Part shown: one piece after another, positions 21,485-31,485 of the stretch
How the letters are laid out: every line of letters starts with the position of its first letter
Numbering within the stretch: position 1 is the first letter of the stretch
Assembly: GCF_963678635.1 (NCBI RefSeq)
Contig: NC_087062.1
Coordinates: 23,104,370-23,168,369, forward strand
Reading direction: 5' to 3'
DNA: 64,000 nucleotides
Source: Symsagittifera roscoffensis
Lineage: Eukaryota; Xenacoelomorpha; Acoela; Convolutidae
Translations under genes and position numbers: made by a program
Notes under the pieces: model-generated
Told to the model about the DNA's origin: nothing
The model's database searches: none
The model's input: the letters and a program-made list of their open reading frames with translations, nothing else

Positions 21485-22077
21485 TTAAGAAATGACTTCT
21501 TGATCGAATATTTTTTGTTGTTTGAGGCAATTTTCAAGTGTGGTCGGATTATTTATTGGTTTTTTGACAAGTGGGTTGAGTTTTGTGAAAAATTGTTGGG
21601 GGCAATTTTTATGGTGATCGGGAGGTCGTCTTTTTCTTTATTTTTATTTGTCAAATGATCCGGGGTATTTTGAGATTTTCATACTTTAGGCTAATTAAAA
21701 TGGTCGTTCTTTTACTTTAGGCTAAGTTAACAGATTTGTTTTGGGGGGTATTTGAGGTCTAAGTTGGGGAAATATTGTTGATCTTTGGGTTATTAGATAA
21801 GGGAGGGTTATGATATTATGGTGATATTTATTTTAGTTGTCAAATTGGGGTGGTTTGCTTATTTTTGACCTGGAGGTCGCAAAGTTATAGTTATAGATAT
21901 GCCTGGAGTTTTATATCGTTCGTCTAGTTGATCTGTGTTATAGTTAGAGAAGGTGACGGATTGGATGAATCCTATTGGCTGATTTTGAACTAGAATCGCT
22001 GCGTGTTTGTCAGCATGTTATTTTGAAAAATGAAAATTCAAAATGTTTCAGAGGTGCAAAGACTTTTAAATATAAAA
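21485..22077 (-). other. E1 noncoding region between pol and the 3' gene block
   Basis: About 590 bp without a supported frame. E2 keeps a recognisably similar region (about 5.95-6.55 kb), including matching TTTTTGACAAGTGGGTTG and GACCTGGAGGTC stretches. The conservation of a noncoding stretch suggests a role, for instance a promoter, splice acceptor region or RNA element for the downstream genes. Confidence 0.4.
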
Positions 22078-25000
22078 TTAAAGCTGTTTTTGAAATTCGA
22101 CTTTCTTTAATATTTTAGATTGTGGAATGAATGTTTTATAGTTTTTACGTGGTTGATTTCTAAGTCGTGATGACTCTCTATGTTTTGACTTGTCATATTG
22201 TTCTTGGGGTATTACTTTTTCTATCATTTTTCTGTTTTTTCTTTCTTTTTGAGATGTATTTTGATCTAGATTTTTTGCATTGTTTTTCGTTGTAGTTGAT
22301 TTTGTATTTTGGTTTTCGAGGTGAATATCATTTTGTTCCTTTGTTGTATTTTCCGTATGTGGGTTATTTTGAATAACTTTTAAACCTGTAAAAGAAAATA
22401 ATTGAGTTAGTTCGCGGAGTGCGTATTCTTTTGGATAATAAGGTAATAGGTTATTTCGATGTTGAACGATTTCTTTTTGGTCTGAGTCGGTGATTTTATA
22501 TGTGACATCAGTGGGTTTTGCAATTATTTGGTATGGTCCTTTACGAAGGGGTTGTAATTTTTTAGAAATTCCTTTTTGAGTGTTAAAATTGGGTATTAAA
22601 ACAAATGTTCCAATTTTTAAATCGGAGGCTGGTGTAAAGCGTGAATTTATTTGTTCATTAATGTTTTGTCTTTGTAACAACTTTTTTGTTACTTTTTGGT
22701 AAATTTCATTGTGTTTTTTATCTCTGTTTAAAATCCATTCGGTGTATCTTGTATCATTTCCATTGATGATACATCTAAGATATTCTTGTAGTGAACGGTT
22801 CATACCTTCGACTAAGCCGTTTGTCCAAGGTGCGTGAGATGTACGTGGTTTGTGTTTGATGTTATATAAATGACATAGTGTGATGATTTCATTATTTATG
22901 AATTCTGTACCATTGTCTGTAACTAAAATTTCTGGTAGTCCAAATTTGGCTATCCAGTGTTCATAAAGTGTTGTGTAAGCGTAATAAGCGTTACAATGTG
23001 GCACTGGGTTAAGTGCTACATAATGTGTAAATGCGTCAACAATTACCATAATGTAGGAGTTTCCTTCAGATGAGGGTGAAATTGGTCCTTTTGTATCAAA
23101 TGAGATACGGTGATTAAAGTACAAACTTTGTCCTTTAAAATCTTGTTTTTGTGCTATTTGTTTTTGATTTGGATAAGGTTTATTTAGTTGACATACTATA
23201 CAATCATTGCATAGTACTTTTATCCAAATTGGTGCATTTGGGAAATAAAAGTTTTGTATGAAATTTGAATATGTTTTCTCTGATCCAGAGTGTCCTTTAA
23301 TGTTTTGTGTATGTGAAATATTAAAAGCTATGAGAATCATACTTAAAGGGAGACAGGGAACTGTAGATTCATTTAATTTATATTCTAGAAGATCTGTGTT
23401 TTCGTTAATTGTTGTATTATTAAATTTTCGAAAGTATCGGAGGAGTGTTTTATTTCCTAAAATAGTTGTATCTGCCTTGACGGGTTTAGTTTTATATTTG
23501 TGCCATGATTTTAGTTGTCTAATTACTGGGTCAAGATTTTGATATCGTTTCAAGATTGGAATTGTAATTTTTTCTGTTGCAGGGAGAAAAATGTTTTCAA
23601 TTTCTGATTTAGATAAAGGAATTGTATCAAGTGGGTCATGGAGGTCAAAAACTTGATTTATTGTGTATTTTGAATCGTTTGTTTGTGGTCCGGATAAATT
23701 TATTTTATCAGTTAAATTTTCTTTTTCGATTAGTGGAAAAAGGTCTTTTTTAGGCGGGTGTTGTTTTATTCTTTTTTGTTGGGTGTTATTTTTTATCCAT
23801 TGTGAATATGGAATTGGTTTAAAAGTTGATGTTCCAAGTAGATCAACTTCATAGTGGTTATTTTGGCAATCTAAATAAAGTGGGAAATGTTGTAAACTAT
23901 TTATCTGTGATTGTTCAACGTCAGTTTTTACTGCATATTTGCATTCTAGTCGGGGTGATGTTTCGTTTTCTGCAAGGTAGAATTTTATACTTTTGGGTAT
24001 TTCAACTGTAGTTTTACGTGTAAGTAATTCCGGTGGTGTATTTCGACTTAAAGTGTCTGGTAATGCAAGATTTTTTCCTGCTGTCCAAACTATATGTAAG
24101 TTTGGGAATTTCATTAGAATTAATTGAAATCTATAAACTCGGTGATTTGGATTGGATTTTTGTGTAAAAAGAAAGATGATTGGTTTGTGGTCTGTGAATA
24201 GAACTGTTGGATGTTTTGATCCAAGTATCAGAAATTCATATTCTGTTAATGTATATATTATGGCTGTACATTCTCCCATTAGAGTTGAGAGTCGTAGCTC
24301 TGCTTGAGTGAATAATCGAGAATTTGCTGATATAAGGTTCATTTTGTTTGTACCATTGTGTGATTGTAAAAATGCTGCGCCGATGCCAAAATTCGAAGCA
24401 TCGCACATTGCATAAAATGGTTGATTTGGATCTGGAATTGAATTTGAAATTTGTTCAGTTAAGAGTTTCTTAATTTCTTCAAATCGTGCTTGATGTTCTG
24501 TATTCCATTCAAAATTATTTTGTTGTCTAAGTATATTATAGAATGGTCTTAGGTATAGTTGCATTTTATAGACATATTTGCTTAAAAAGTTTAACATTCC
24601 GAGGAATTCTTGGATTTTCTTTTTATTTGTTGGTGGTTGGAGCTTCTGAATAGCATCAATGCGTGATTTTAATGGAGTGATTGTTTTTTTTTCTATATTA
24701 TGTCCTAAGAATTTAACTCGTGTCAAAAAGAAGTGTGATTTATCGGGAGCGGCCTTCAAATTTTCGTTTTGAAGTATTTTGTGATACTGTTCTAAAACAT
24801 TGAACATTTCTTCTTTAGTCTGTGATTGCATAAAAACATCGTCTAAATAGGTGATTGCGTTTTTCTTGAGTATTAGTGGTCTAAAAATTGTGCTCATAAA
24901 AGCTGAAAATGCTGCTGGTCCTATGGATATTCCATAGAATAGGCGGTTGAATTCATACTGCTGATTTCCAATAACAAATTGTGTTAGGCGTCGCGATTGT

Positions 25001-25473
25001 TCATCTAGTGGCATTTGATTGTATGCACTATTCATATCTGCGGTTGTAAAGTATTTTCTGTTTATTTTTGTTAAAATAACTTGTATTGGTTCAATAGGCC
25101 AATTGCACTTTGATTCGTCTATGAGTGAATTAAGGTTTCTAGCATCGAGAACTATTTTTAATGATTCTCCTTTTGCTAGGATGATAACAGGGTTGATAAA
25201 TGTGTTACCTTTTGGTTGTTCTTCTTTATTTACTGGTGATATAATGTTGTATTGTTCTAAAATATCGAGTAATCTGTTCACTTTATCGTGTAAGTGAATT
25301 GGTACTTTACTTGCTCTTTGTTTTTTGAAAACTGCGTCAGGTTTTAATGGGAGATGTAGTGATGAGCTGATTTTGCCAACATCGAATTTGGATGTTGCAT
25401 AGACTGATGAATATTTTATTAGCTGTTTGGCTAATCTATCAAATTCGTCTTGTGTTATTGTGAATGTTGGAAG
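22078..25473 (-). CDS. pol: E1 Pol: reverse transcriptase, RNase H, integrase
   Basis: Open from 25473 (first Met at 25281); numbering from that Met. RT: Asp82 in TTADMNSAY, and YLDD at 145-148. RNase H: Asp294 (CDASNFGIG), Glu337 (MGECTA), Asp364 (FTDHKP) and Asp409. Integrase: zinc-finger His657/His664/Cys694/Cys697, then catalytic Asp729 (SFDTKG), Asp789 (VTDNGTEF) and Glu825 (NGLVEGMN). The order RT-RNase H-integrase is that of Ty3/gypsy elements. Just after TEW (847-849) the frame jumps to NRDKKHNEIYQ, so about 80 residues of the integrase core end, still present in E2, are missing by an in-frame deletion. The tail is basic (RKNRKMIEK). The frame overlaps the protease frame by about 19 nt in the -1 direction, so a fused product would need frameshifting. 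Confidence 0.9.
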   Translation of the reverse strand, partial: LPTFTITQDEFDRLAKQLIKYSSVYATSKFDVGKISSSLHLPLKPDAVFKKQRASKVPIHLHDKVNRLLDILEQYNIISPVNKEEQPKGNTFINPVIILAKGESLKIVLDARNLNSLIDESKCNWPIEPIQVILTKINRKYFTTADMNSAYNQMPLDEQSRRLTQFVIGNQQYEFNRLFYGISIGPAAFSAFMSTIFRPLILKKNAITYLDDVFMQSQTKEEMFNVLEQYHKILQNENLKAAPDKSHFFLTRVKFLGHNIEKKTITPLKSRIDAIQKLQPPTNKKKIQEFLGMLNFLSKYVYKMQLYLRPFYNILRQQNNFEWNTEHQARFEEIKKLLTEQISNSIPDPNQPFYAMCDASNFGIGAAFLQSHNGTNKMNLISANSRLFTQAELRLSTLMGECTAIIYTLTEYEFLILGSKHPTVLFTDHKPIIFLFTQKSNPNHRVYRFQLILMKFPNLHIVWTAGKNLALPDTLSRNTPPELLTRKTTVEIPKSIKFYLAENETSPRLECKYAVKTDVEQSQINSLQHFPLYLDCQNNHYEVDLLGTSTFKPIPYSQWIKNNTQQKRIKQHPPKKDLFPLIEKENLTDKINLSGPQTNDSKYTINQVFDLHDPLDTIPLSKSEIENIFLPATEKITIPILKRYQNLDPVIRQLKSWHKYKTKPVKADTTILGNKTLLRYFRKFNNTTINENTDLLEYKLNESTVPCLPLSMILIAFNISHTQNIKGHSGSEKTYSNFIQNFYFPNAPIWIKVLCNDCIVCQLNKPYPNQKQIAQKQDFKGQSLYFNHRISFDTKGPISPSSEGNSYIMVIVDAFTHYVALNPVPHCNAYYAYTTLYEHWIAKFGLPEILVTDNGTEFINNEIITLCHLYNIKHKPRTSHAPWTNGLVEGMNRSLQEYLRCIINGNDTRYTEWILNRDKKHNEIYQKVTKKLLQRQNINEQINSRFTPASDLKIGTFVLIPNFNTQKGISKKLQPLRKGPYQIIAKPTDVTYKITDSDQKEIVQHRNNLLPYYPKEYALRELTQLFSFTGLKVIQNNPHTENTTKEQNDIHLENQNTKSTTTKNNAKNLDQNTSQKERKNRKMIEKVIPQEQYDKSKHRESSRLRNQPRKNYKTFIPQSKILKKVEFQKQL

Positions 25474-27189
25474 TTAAACATTGTTAAAAATTTCTGTTGA
25501 TTCTCTGTGTAGTTACTTATGTTGAATGTAGGTTTGAAATATGGGGTTTTTGTGAAATAATCCGTATTTCTTTTTTTGTTACTTATTATATTATTTATGG
25601 ATAATTTTTCATTGAGAATTGTGGATTGACAAATATCTAATAATTGGAGTATATTATTTACGCGATATGCTTTTTCGTGTATCGGTGATATTGTAGCGTT
25701 GGTTTCGCAATAGCCTAAAAGTCCTAAAGTTAAAATTACTTGATAGGGTGTATTGTTGTATACATGTAAAGAAATAATATCTGAATTCGAGTTTTTCAAA
25801 TATTTTATGGATGAGATTGTGATTTTGAAAAATTTATGGATAGGTTTAAATTCAAAATCTGACATATAAAATTGCTGTTTGTTTTGTTTTTTGTCATATT
25901 GGTGAACTTGTTTTATTGAAAAATTATATATGTTTCCTGATAGTGGTTTCAGGTGTTTTCTTTGTTGGTTATATATTGGATAAAATTTTGAAAAGAATGG
26001 TGGTTGTTTATTTAATCTTTGAAAAAATGTTAGGGATATGTCTTTTGTTTTTGTGTATTTATCTTTGATTAGTATTTTACTATTCAAGATGTTGATTGTT
26101 GGTATGTATTTAGAGATAAACGGTATTCCAATGATATTGTGTTTAATGTCAGTGATATGAAATATTTGTTTAAATGGTTTATTTAAAATTTTATTTTGTT
26201 CTATTGTTCTTGTGGGGAGAAGAAATAATTGAATTTTTCCGTAGTTTACCAACGTTGATCCTTGTGCTGTTGCTAGCTTACTGGAGGTTTCAAGAGGTGT
26301 TAGCTTTGGGTGTAAGGTTTTTATTTCATTCCATGTGGGAATGTTTATTATGTTTGATTCTGCTCCTGAATCTATTAAAAAATCAATTTCAAGATCTGGT
26401 GGTTGAAACTTTTTGTTTCTTGGACTTTCTAAAAGAAATGGTATTGTCCAAATTTTTTCTTTAGGTTGTTCTTTTTGGATATTTTGATAAATGTGGTTTG
26501 TATTCAAGCATTTTGTTTTGTCATTTTCATTGGATTGATTTGTAATGTTGAATTCGTTACTTTCTTGTGTCGTTCGTGTGGAATGGATGGGTTCAATATA
26601 ATAATTGTGATGGAGTTTTGATTGATTTTCATATATATGTGATGAAAAAGGTTGTTCATATATAATAGGTTCATAGTCATTTTCGACTGCTATCATATTG
26701 ATGGAGAGAGTGTTTTCTGTATCACTTTCTGAATCTGATGATCCACAGTTTATTTGATTTAGTTGTAGCGTATGATCTACTGTGTCATCAATACCTGGGG
26801 GGTCTGATGTTGTTTCTGGATTTGATTGTACTTGATTAATAAGTCTTTGATGTTTAGGTGTATTACTTCTGTGGCGATTGTTAGAATTATTATAATTGTT
26901 ACTAATTCTGTGTGGTGATTGGGAATAATTTCTATAACGAGTATTATAACTTGAATGTCGATTTTGTGAATTATTTCGTGATCTGTTTTGATAATTACCG
27001 TTTGATCTGTTATATGAGTTATTTCTTGATCGATTGTTCGGGTAATACTGATTTCGGTTGTTTGAATAACTTCTATTTCGATTATTGGAATAGTTTCTAT
27101 TTCTATTATATGATGAGTTTCGTGACTGATTGTTTGGATAGTATTTATTCCTTGATTGGGAATTAGATCTAGAAACAAATTGTGTTGTA
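25455..27189 (-). CDS. pro: E1 Arg/Asn/Ser-rich segment plus retropepsin-type protease
   Basis: The frame runs from an in-frame TGA at 27192-27194 to a TAA at 25455. From the Met at 26696 the aspartic protease motif LIDSGAESNIIN is at residues 107-118 with Asp109-Ser110-Gly111; retropepsins act as dimers and process Gag and Pol. Upstream, 26860-27180 in this frame encodes a low-complexity, RNA-binding-like Arg/Asn/Ser/Tyr repeat (units such as NRNYSNNRN). The same frame continues the nucleocapsid across the TGA. After the protease comes a long tail of about 250 residues with no recognised domain before the pol overlap. Confidence 0.75.
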
Positions 27190-27194
27190 TTTCA

Positions 27195-27623
27195 GTTGGA
27201 TCTGGAATAGTTATTTCGACTATTTGGTCTATTGTAGTGATTTTGTGACGAATTTTGTGTATGTCTTCGTTCTGGCGATCTTCCTCTATAACTTGAGTTA
27301 TGTGGTGATTGAGTTCTCGTATAATTGGTATTGTTCAGGAGTGGTTTTCCTGAACTTTTGTTGCTGTATACATTTTTGTTCGGTAGATTTTGATCTTTCT
27401 TCATGTACTGATAGAATGATTTGTTTGGTTCTTTATATTTTTGAGGTTTGTTTTGATTGTCTTGCTGTTTTTGTCTACATTCAGAAATGCTATGTCCGTA
27501 TTGTCGGCAATAATTACACCATTTTTTGAAAGATGGTTTGCCTTTAAAGTTTGGGTGTTTTTCATAGATGTTGAGTATTTCAGTGATTTTTTCAACGAGG
27601 TCTGTATCTGATTCCTGTATTGT
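27195..27623 (-). CDS. E1 nucleocapsid segment with CCHC zinc knuckle
   Basis: In this frame CNYCRQYGHSISEC gives a perfect C-x2-C-x4-H-x4-C knuckle, the nucleic-acid-binding motif of retroviral and Ty3/gypsy nucleocapsid. Basic Ser/Arg/Asn-rich sequence follows up to an in-frame TGA (27192-27194). The frame is +1 relative to gag and overlaps it by 32 nt (27592-27623), so Gag-NC fusion needs a +1 shift, or one side carries an indel. Confidence 0.75.
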
Positions 27624-30048
27624 TTATATTTGTGGAATTTATTTCAATTCGGTTAACATATTGTAATTTCAGATTTTCTGTTTCTTCGAGTTTCATTGTG
27701 ATTTCTGCTTGTTCTAGTTTGTCTACTAGTTTTCGAAAATCTAAATCGGGCTCTCGAATTGAGGAGGAATGGGATGCTCTCTTTTTTATTGCTATTTTTC
27801 TTAATTGAGGTGTTAAGGTCATCATCAATATTTCTGTCATTTTTGTGTTTTTATAGTCATGTGTATTTAATGAATATGCTTTTCGAACTAGTGTTTCGAT
27901 GCGTACTGCTAATTGTTTGATGGTTTCATTTGGTAATCTGCGAATTTCATTACATAAAACTCTTTGTTGTTGTTTGTTTCTTTCGGAGTCAAACATTTTT
28001 GAAAAATCTTTTGTAAACCTTTTCCAATTTGATTTTATTTCTATAGGCAATACTGAAAACCATTTTTGGGCTGCGCCGTCTAAGGTTGTCTGTATCAACG
28101 CTGTGCGTCGATGTATCCAGTTTTGATGTAGTGGCGTATTAATTGGTTCAGGTCCTATATTTAAAATTAAATTTGCTGTTACTGCATTTAAATAATCTTC
28201 TACAGAATATTCGGGATCTGTTCCTGTGAATACCATTAAAGGTTTGTTTGACGTTATTGATGATCCACCCATAAGGTATGGATTCATTGTCATTTGTAAT
28301 GATTCTGCTGCATTTGGCATTTGTGAAAAATTTGAAAGTTGATTTCTTGTTATTTCGTGTTGTTGAAGATAATATGGGAGTGGTATTTCATTTTGCATTT
28401 GTGTTGGTTGATACGAGTGTGTAATCATTGGATTTTGTGGCTGAATTGGTTGAAAAGGTTGTGTATTAATTGGGTTTTGTGTTTGTATTGGTTGTTGATT
28501 TTGTGTATCTATCGGTTGTGGAGAAATAATTCTATGATATGTATGTGGTTTTTGTATTCCTTGTCCACGATATTCTTGGGTATATGGTGCAAATATATCT
28601 GGTTGCAAATAATCATCATCTGAGGATAAGTAATCCATTTGATGAGATGCTTGTTTTTTATTTTTATTCTGTTGAAAGAATGGGTAATTTTCACTACGAT
28701 CCTGTGGAGGATGTGAATTTGTTTGAAAATTTACTGAATTGGTTGGTGCCATTGGATTATCCCAATATCGAGATCGTATGTGATTATTATTATTTTTTCG
28801 TGGAGGATAGTTTGTTTTTGATGGATGTGTGTAATTATAATTGTGTTCTGCAAAATTGTTCCTTGTGAACGTTCTGCGTGTTTTTGACGGTATTGTCATG
28901 GGTCTGTATGTTTGATAATCCATTTGTAAATATTTTGGAGCAATTGAAGGTTTAACGGTTGATTGTAAGGTTACCTGTGCTAGTGAAGGGTTTGTATGTC
29001 TTGGTGTTGTTAAATTTGGACGTATCGGTGAAATACTTTGTTGTGTAGTTGTTATTGGTTGAGCGATTTCTTCATTTATGAAGTGTGATGGTGTCTGAAT
29101 ATCTTGTTGAGTGAGATTCCTAGTTCCATTAAGGTTTTCATTGTGTATGATTGTCGAATTTAAACTATTATTTCGCGTATCAGGTAAAAATATATTGTAG
29201 TTTAATGGTGTTGCATCAATGGTTAATGGTATTACTCTTACATAATCTCTTGTATAAGATATTGTACTTATTGCTTGACTTGAGATTGATTGTGGGAAAT
29301 TTATGAATGCGTAATGAGACCATTCGGGGTCCCAAACGTAGTCTGATTGTTCTGTGATGGCGGTATCATCGTTTGAGTTTTGAGGTCTAAAATTTTTTCT
29401 TGCTTGTGAAATTAAATCTATATTATGTGTGAAATAATCTATTATAAACCATGCCAAAATTTTTTGTAAATCATGTTTTGTATGTGGTGAAACTTCATCG
29501 TTAGTGAAATTTTCTTTAATTATATTTAGAAAACTAGAAAGTAGTGTGATTTCATGTCGTACCCTTATATGTTTAGATGTTTCTGTCGGTGAGACATTTA
29601 GGATTGGGATTTCGTTTTCTAATATCGAGATATAACTATATATTATTGCAAAAACTTCATTAGTGAATATGGAGTTTGCTCTTTGTGAGTTATGATATTG
29701 TATGCTTTTTATATATTCTGAGAATAATTTTGAAAATTCTAAATCAAGGTCGTCTGTTTGAATTACATATTTGCTGTGATTCTGGTTTGGTGAGCTGAAT
29801 TCAATGGAGTAGATTCCGTATTGTTGTGTTAAGTTACATATAACTTTCAGATAGTGATCGATAATTTGTCTTTTGATTTTTACATCTGGGAACTCTGCTT
29901 TACATGGGCTGATTCCGGGTTCAAACAAATTTAAGAGTAAATTCTTGCAAAAATCATGTTGTCCTCTATTATCGGGTGAATCTACGAGGAATGGGTAGAT
30001 ATCGTCATCATCTGGACTTTCTTCACCTGGAGTGTGTGTTGAGCTCAT
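27592..30048 (-). CDS. gag: E1 Gag (818 aa)
   Basis: Starts MSSTHTPGEESPDDDD. The acidic start leads into a mostly helical region (about 30-230), then a long Gln/Pro/Asn/Thr-rich linker with repeats of PIQTQNP type (about 300-600). From about 603 comes a typical retrotransposon gag (capsid) domain: VFTGTDPEYSVEDYLNAV, then TTLDGAAQKWFSVLP, then FTKDFSKMF. The C-terminal part is charged and helical. It forms the particle shell. The zinc knuckle is not in this frame but directly after it in the +1 frame. 818 codons is long for a Ty3/gypsy gag because of the linker. E2 has lost this gene. Confidence 0.85.
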   Translation of the reverse strand: MSSTHTPGEESPDDDDIYPFLVDSPDNRGQHDFCKNLLLNLFEPGISPCKAEFPDVKIKRQIIDHYLKVICNLTQQYGIYSIEFSSPNQNHSKYVIQTDDLDLEFSKLFSEYIKSIQYHNSQRANSIFTNEVFAIIYSYISILENEIPILNVSPTETSKHIRVRHEITLLSSFLNIIKENFTNDEVSPHTKHDLQKILAWFIIDYFTHNIDLISQARKNFRPQNSNDDTAITEQSDYVWDPEWSHYAFINFPQSISSQAISTISYTRDYVRVIPLTIDATPLNYNIFLPDTRNNSLNSTIIHNENLNGTRNLTQQDIQTPSHFINEEIAQPITTTQQSISPIRPNLTTPRHTNPSLAQVTLQSTVKPSIAPKYLQMDYQTYRPMTIPSKTRRTFTRNNFAEHNYNYTHPSKTNYPPRKNNNNHIRSRYWDNPMAPTNSVNFQTNSHPPQDRSENYPFFQQNKNKKQASHQMDYLSSDDDYLQPDIFAPYTQEYRGQGIQKPHTYHRIISPQPIDTQNQQPIQTQNPINTQPFQPIQPQNPMITHSYQPTQMQNEIPLPYYLQQHEITRNQLSNFSQMPNAAESLQMTMNPYLMGGSSITSNKPLMVFTGTDPEYSVEDYLNAVTANLILNIGPEPINTPLHQNWIHRRTALIQTTLDGAAQKWFSVLPIEIKSNWKRFTKDFSKMFDSERNKQQQRVLCNEIRRLPNETIKQLAVRIETLVRKAYSLNTHDYKNTKMTEILMMTLTPQLRKIAIKKRASHSSSIREPDLDFRKLVDKLEQAEITMKLEETENLKLQYVNRIEINSTNINNTGIRYRPR

Positions 30049-31249
30049 TTTTTTGTTTAATGACTGTTAATATGTAATTATCGATGTGTCTAATTGGTTG
30101 ATTCCTATTATATAAGTGTACTGGTTTGTGTTTATATTGCTTTTTTATTCTTCTTTTTCCTCTTTTTGATGAAATTGAAGTTGTTTCTGAGTCGGAAAAA
30201 TATAATTGATCGTGAATGGGGCAATTTTTATCTATTGATTCTTTTAATTTATAAAGATCTTCTAAACTGCTGGCTTCTGATTCTGAAAATGCGTTTCTAT
30301 TTTTTGAAAATCTTTTTCGTGTTATTTATCTTTGTTTGGTTATTATTTTTCTTTTTAGTGTTTGTCGTTTTGTTCTAATATATCCAACTGTTTGTGTATG
30401 AGGTGTGATTACAAGGTCGTATTTTTTGTTATCTATTTCACAATTGTGTAAAACGATTGTTTGTTTGTTTCCTAGATTTTTAAATGACATAAGGTTTAGG
30501 ATGACGGATGCAAAAGGTTGTTAAATGATTTCTATTTTCCTAAACTGTTAGTCCTTACGATTTTTTGGTTAGCTTAACCTGGGTCTATTTGTTCAGGGTT
30601 GGAGAGAAAAGTATATCGATTCCGAAGAATGATTTTTTACTTTCTCGTGGCTAATATAAGCTAAGGTGTTAACTTACTTAATCTTACTTAGGGGTAGTGA
30701 TTGTGTTCAAGGGTTGGAGAATAGTAAATCGATCCACAAGGTTCAGGTATAATTTGAACGCGAGTAGTTCGTTAGATACTATTTTAAACTTACTAAGTCT
30801 AAGATTTATCCTGGGTTTGTTAAGAGGGGGGATCAAGTGAAGGATGAATAACCGAAGTTCTTCACTGTTTATCCTAATTTGAATGGTTAGTTTTGTTCAA
30901 AAATTTCTATTAGTCCTGGGTTTTTAGAAAGGGTTGGATAGTGAAAACCTATCACAACAATTTTCCACATTTTTTATCGGAGTGTATCTGCCCGAAAGTG
31001 TTTCAAAACAATTCTAGGCAGTACTATTATCAGTAACAATCACAGAAAAAAATGAAAAAATCAGCCCGAGCAAACAACAAGCAGCCGTACTTATCAAATT
31101 GAGATTCAGAGAACTATTAAAAAACGATTATACAGATAACGTACAACTTAAAATCGACTCGAATAAACATAATTTGATGAAAATTTTCGCAGTAAAAAAA
31201 ATTTTAAAAAAAAATAATCATGCTTATGTTGAAAGTTGTGGAAAATAGA
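30049..31249 (-). other. E1 leader / 5' noncoding region
   Basis: About 1.2 kb upstream of gag with no supported gene. T/G-rich element-like composition continues to about 30.95 kb, then turns to ordinary AT-rich sequence. A motif of type AGGGTTGGAGA recurs at about 30597, 30712 and 30938, each followed by a TATCGATC- or TATCAC-like stretch, suggesting degenerate internal repeats of about 120-220 bp. A 5' LTR and primer-binding site are expected here but I could not identify them with confidence. Confidence 0.4.
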
Positions 31250-31298
31250 AAAATATCTAATTTATCCAATCATAAAATGTAGTTTAGATCAGGTTCCA
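31250..31298 (+). repeat. Right copy of the exact 49-bp direct repeat flanking E1
   Basis: Identical over 49 bp to 13873-13921, in the same orientation, 17.3 kb away. Flanks differ on both sides. Confidence 0.9.
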
Positions 31299-31485
31299 GT
31301 CGGGATAATTTTTTTTTTGATGTTTCACATAGTCGGAATATGTTGCATTTTTTTTAAATGATTGTAACTCTTTCACTGAAGTAAAGAGCATTTTGAAGTC
31401 CTGTTTATGCCAAATATTCTAGGCTATATTTTAGTCAAGTTTCTTAAAATTTGGTCCCCTTTTGAATAATTTTTAAAATAACTAA

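Larger units (their letters stand above)
13922..31249 (-). mobile_element. Retroelement copy E1: large env-bearing Ty3/gypsy-like element
   Basis: About 17 kb, coded on the minus strand. Order in the sense direction: leader, gag, CCHC nucleocapsid, Arg/Asn-rich segment, aspartic protease, RT, RNase H, integrase, two hydrophobic ORFs, Met-less Pro/Ser-rich frame, envelope-like glycoprotein, accessory gene, 3' noncoding. RT-RNase H-integrase order and the gag type are those of Ty3/gypsy (Metaviridae) elements. An envelope gene downstream of pol recalls errantivirus-like members. The coding strand is A/C-rich and G-poor throughout. No LTR pair could be recognised by eye; limits are set by composition and the 49-bp repeat. 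Integrase deletion and several frame problems indicate that this copy is not autonomous. Confidence 0.8.

Noticed and set aside
26777-27178. 133-codon Ile/Thr-rich minus-strand frame
   Set aside because: It is an alternate frame of the Arg/Asn/Ser-rich repeat that belongs to the protease frame.
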